Shown piece after piece: positions 60,101 through 64,000 of a stretch of DNA of 64,000 bases. The position numbers and the translations under genes were made by a program. The stretch's first letter is position 1. Every line of letters starts with the position of its first letter. Under the pieces are notes generated by a model, which was not told the DNA's origin, made no database searches, and saw nothing but the letters and a program-made list of their open reading frames with translations. Source of the DNA: Oscarella lobularis (taxonomy: Eukaryota > Porifera > Homoscleromorpha > Homosclerophorida > Oscarellidae); contig NC_089178.1 in NCBI RefSeq assembly GCF_947507565.1, positions 3,596,001-3,660,000 on the forward strand, written 5' to 3'.

Positions 60101-61398
60101 CTAAGTGTTTGACTTTGGGGCAGGTGTTTAGGAGTTGGGGTAGAGTGTTTTAGGCTTAGGTTTAGGGTCAGGTTTGGGGTTACGGGTTTAAAAGTGTACC
60201 CAGTTGAGTGACTGGGTCATATAATACACTATTCGAAAGAGCTTTTAAAGAGCTTTTGAATGGACCTATATCTTCTGTACAAATTCTTTGATTTGACAAA
60301 GATATACCCTTGGGTGAGTGTTAGGGTTAGGTTTGGGGTTAGGGTTAAAAGATGTACCCACTTGGGTGACTTGGTCATATGATACACCGTTGGATAGAGC
60401 TTTCAAAGAGCTTTCGAATGGACCTATATCTTCTGTACAAATTCTTTGATTTGAAAAAGTTAATGACAAGTGATACACCGTTGGAAAGAGAATGAAAAGA
60501 GCTATTGAATGGACCTATATCTTCTGTAGAAAATATTTGACATGAAAAAGTTCTAAGTGTTTGACTTTGGGGCAGGTGTTTAGGAGTTGGGGTAGAGTGT
60601 TTTAGGCTTAGGTTTAGGGTCAGGTTTGGGGTTACGGGTTTAAAAGTGTACCCAGTTGAGTGACTGGGTCATATAATACACTATTCGAAAGAGCTTTTAA
60701 AGAGCTTTTGAATGGACCTATATCTTCTGTACAAATTCTTTGATTTGACAAAGATATACCCTTGGGTGAGTGTTAGGGTTAGGTTTGGGGTTAGGGTTAA
60801 AAGATGTACCCACTTGGGTGACTTGGTCATATGATACACCGTTGGATAGAGCTTTCAAAGAGCTTTCGAATGGACCTATATCTTCTGTACAAATTCTTTG
60901 ATTTGAAAAAGTTAATGACAAGTGATACACCGTTGGAAAGAGAATGAAAAGAGCTATTGAATGGACCTATATCTTCTGTAGAAAATATTTGACATGAAAA
61001 AGTTCTAAGTGTTTGACTTTGGGGCAGGTGTTTAGGAGTTGGGGTAGAGTGTTTTAGGCTTAGGTTTAGGGTCAGGTTTGGGGTTACGGGTTTAAAAGTG
61101 TACCCAGTTGAGTGACTGGGTCATATAATACACTATTCGAAAGAGCTTTTAAAGAGCTTTTGAATGGACCTATATCTTCTGTACAAATTCTTTGATTTGA
61201 CAAAGATATACCCTTGGGTGAGTGTTAGGGTTAGGTTTGGGGTTAGGGTTAAAAGATGTACCCACTTGGGTGACTTGGTCATATGATACACCGTTGGATA
61301 GAGCTTTCAAAGAGCTTTCGAATGGACCTATATCTTCTGTACAAATTCTTTGATTTGAAAAAGTTAATGACAAGTGATACACCGTTGGAAAGAGAATG
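57182..61398 (+). repeat. 452-bp satellite, nine full units plus one truncated
   Basis: Units start at about 57182, 57634, 58086, 58538, 58990, 59442, 59894, 60346, 60798 and 61250, exactly 452 bp apart and apparently identical apart from GACAAGTAAT versus GACAAGTGAT in the first. The tenth breaks at GGAAAGAGAATG like the one at 56832. Confidence 0.95.
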
Positions 61399-61599
61399 GG
61401 TTAGGGTTAGGGTTAGGGTTAGGGTTAGGGTTAGGGTTAGGGTTAGGGTTAGGGTTAGGGTTAGGGTTAGGGTTAGGGTTAGGGTTAGGGTTAGGGTTAG
61501 GGTTAGGGTTAGGGTTAGGGTTAGGGTTAGGGTTAGGGTTAGGGTTAGGGTTAGGGTTAGGGTTAGGGTTAGGGTTAGGGTTAGGGTTAGGGTTAGGGT
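61399..61599 (+). repeat. Interstitial TTAGGG telomere array 5
   Basis: About 33 TTAGGG units, a copy of array 4 displaced by 4418 bp; the satellite unit after it also carries GACAAGTAAT. Confidence 0.97.
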
Positions 61600-64000
61600 T
61601 AAAAGATGTACCCACTTGGGTGACTTGGTCATATGATACACCGTTGGATAGAGCTTTCAAAGAGCTTTCGAATGGACCTATATCTTCTGTACAAATTCTT
61701 TGATTTGAAAAAGTTAATGACAAGTAATACACCGTTGGAAAGAGAATGAAAAGAGCTATTGAATGGACCTATATCTTCTGTAGAAAATATTTGACATGAA
61801 AAAGTTCTAAGTGTTTGACTTTGGGGCAGGTGTTTAGGAGTTGGGGTAGAGTGTTTTAGGCTTAGGTTTAGGGTCAGGTTTGGGGTTACGGGTTTAAAAG
61901 TGTACCCAGTTGAGTGACTGGGTCATATAATACACTATTCGAAAGAGCTTTTAAAGAGCTTTTGAATGGACCTATATCTTCTGTACAAATTCTTTGATTT
62001 GACAAAGATATACCCTTGGGTGAGTGTTAGGGTTAGGTTTGGGGTTAGGGTTAAAAGATGTACCCACTTGGGTGACTTGGTCATATGATACACCGTTGGA
62101 TAGAGCTTTCAAAGAGCTTTCGAATGGACCTATATCTTCTGTACAAATTCTTTGATTTGAAAAAGTTAATGACAAGTGATACACCGTTGGAAAGAGAATG
62201 AAAAGAGCTATTGAATGGACCTATATCTTCTGTAGAAAATATTTGACATGAAAAAGTTCTAAGTGTTTGACTTTGGGGCAGGTGTTTAGGAGTTGGGGTA
62301 GAGTGTTTTAGGCTTAGGTTTAGGGTCAGGTTTGGGGTTACGGGTTTAAAAGTGTACCCAGTTGAGTGACTGGGTCATATAATACACTATTCGAAAGAGC
62401 TTTTAAAGAGCTTTTGAATGGACCTATATCTTCTGTACAAATTCTTTGATTTGACAAAGATATACCCTTGGGTGAGTGTTAGGGTTAGGTTTGGGGTTAG
62501 GGTTAAAAGATGTACCCACTTGGGTGACTTGGTCATATGATACACCGTTGGATAGAGCTTTCAAAGAGCTTTCGAATGGACCTATATCTTCTGTACAAAT
62601 TCTTTGATTTGAAAAAGTTAATGACAAGTGATACACCGTTGGAAAGAGAATGAAAAGAGCTATTGAATGGACCTATATCTTCTGTAGAAAATATTTGACA
62701 TGAAAAAGTTCTAAGTGTTTGACTTTGGGGCAGGTGTTTAGGAGTTGGGGTAGAGTGTTTTAGGCTTAGGTTTAGGGTCAGGTTTGGGGTTACGGGTTTA
62801 AAAGTGTACCCAGTTGAGTGACTGGGTCATATAATACACTATTCGAAAGAGCTTTTAAAGAGCTTTTGAATGGACCTATATCTTCTGTACAAATTCTTTG
62901 ATTTGACAAAGATATACCCTTGGGTGAGTGTTAGGGTTAGGTTTGGGGTTAGGGTTAAAAGATGTACCCACTTGGGTGACTTGGTCATATGATACACCGT
63001 TGGATAGAGCTTTCAAAGAGCTTTCGAATGGACCTATATCTTCTGTACAAATTCTTTGATTTGAAAAAGTTAATGACAAGTGATACACCGTTGGAAAGAG
63101 AATGAAAAGAGCTATTGAATGGACCTATATCTTCTGTAGAAAATATTTGACATGAAAAAGTTCTAAGTGTTTGACTTTGGGGCAGGTGTTTAGGAGTTGG
63201 GGTAGAGTGTTTTAGGCTTAGGTTTAGGGTCAGGTTTGGGGTTACGGGTTTAAAAGTGTACCCAGTTGAGTGACTGGGTCATATAATACACTATTCGAAA
63301 GAGCTTTTAAAGAGCTTTTGAATGGACCTATATCTTCTGTACAAATTCTTTGATTTGACAAAGATATACCCTTGGGTGAGTGTTAGGGTTAGGTTTGGGG
63401 TTAGGGTTAAAAGATGTACCCACTTGGGTGACTTGGTCATATGATACACCGTTGGATAGAGCTTTCAAAGAGCTTTCGAATGGACCTATATCTTCTGTAC
63501 AAATTCTTTGATTTGAAAAAGTTAATGACAAGTGATACACCGTTGGAAAGAGAATGAAAAGAGCTATTGAATGGACCTATATCTTCTGTAGAAAATATTT
63601 GACATGAAAAAGTTCTAAGTGTTTGACTTTGGGGCAGGTGTTTAGGAGTTGGGGTAGAGTGTTTTAGGCTTAGGTTTAGGGTCAGGTTTGGGGTTACGGG
63701 TTTAAAAGTGTACCCAGTTGAGTGACTGGGTCATATAATACACTATTCGAAAGAGCTTTTAAAGAGCTTTTGAATGGACCTATATCTTCTGTACAAATTC
63801 TTTGATTTGACAAAGATATACCCTTGGGTGAGTGTTAGGGTTAGGTTTGGGGTTAGGGTTAAAAGATGTACCCACTTGGGTGACTTGGTCATATGATACA
63901 CCGTTGGATAGAGCTTTCAAAGAGCTTTCGAATGGACCTATATCTTCTGTACAAATTCTTTGATTTGAAAAAGTTAATGACAAGTGATACACCGTTGGAA
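61600..64000 (+). repeat. 452-bp satellite, five full units and one cut by the window edge
   Basis: Units start at about 61600, 62052, 62504, 62956, 63408 and 63860, period 452 bp. The array continues beyond the right edge towards the chromosome end. Confidence 0.95.

Noticed and set aside
56162-61732. Long open frames of repeated NP, TL, LG or RV dipeptides on both strands
   Set aside because: They are translations of TTAGGG arrays, open in several frames on each strand because the hexamer contains no stop in those frames.
53539-63992. Repeated 62-82-residue frames (MYHLSLTFSNQR...; MDLYLLYKFF...)
   Set aside because: They lie in satellite units and recur with the 451/452-bp period. No codon bias, splice logic or homology.

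Overview
The window is animal nuclear DNA from a compact genome. Coding regions are dense, introns are very short (often 45-100 bp, GT-AG), most neighbouring genes are separated by less than 200 bp, and the telomere repeat is TTAGGG. The orthologues present (PBX, AIF1, TNNI3K, FPGS, RABL6, INPP5E, MED22-RPL7A) are animal-type. I infer an early-branching animal, most likely a sponge and possibly a homoscleromorph such as Oscarella; that placement is inference.

Layout. 1-3.7 kb: three tandem copies of an unrecognised, very basic protein gene; the first copy is broken. 3.7-5.5 kb: MED22 and RPL7A head to head, as in the vertebrate Surfeit cluster. 5.6-7.9 kb: an intronless double-SGNH hydrolase that looks bacterial in architecture. 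8-11.6 kb: a many-exon type I membrane protein like Arabidopsis At5g58100. 12.1-13.1 kb: a transposase-type HTH protein. 14.2-24.2 kb: GNPNAT1, AIF1, TXNL4B, a candidate DSN1, PBX, a DUF268 membrane protein, a death-domain protein and ZFYVE19. 24.3-37.1 kb: TNNI3K, RAD50, TYSND1 (its coding end overlaps that of RAD50) and ITPA. 38.2-48.2 kb: INPP5E, FPGS, a second death-fold-like protein and RABL6, all on the minus strand. 48.3-52.3 kb: a secreted FOLN-Kazal-Ig protein with about 127 pentapeptide repeats, and MRPS12. From 53.4 kb to the right edge the DNA is subtelomeric: a 10-bp tandem repeat, then TTAGGG arrays alternating with a 451/452-bp satellite. The G-rich strand points right, so the chromosome end lies beyond the right edge.

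Together. The genes are mostly unrelated housekeeping and signalling genes packed with shared or overlapping borders (MED22/RPL7A, TXNL4B/DSN1, ZFYVE19/TNNI3K, TYSND1/ITPA). Seven of them (PBX, AIF1, MED22, RPL7A, FPGS, INPP5E, RABL6) have human counterparts on 9q33-q34, and PBX2 and AIF1 lie in the human MHC class III region. The window therefore looks like a piece of the ancestral MHC-paralogon linkage group sitting next to a telomere. The most unusual protein is the pentapeptide-repeat one: its repeat motif itself generates N-glycosylation sequons. The subtelomere keeps junctions that look like healed chromosome breaks.
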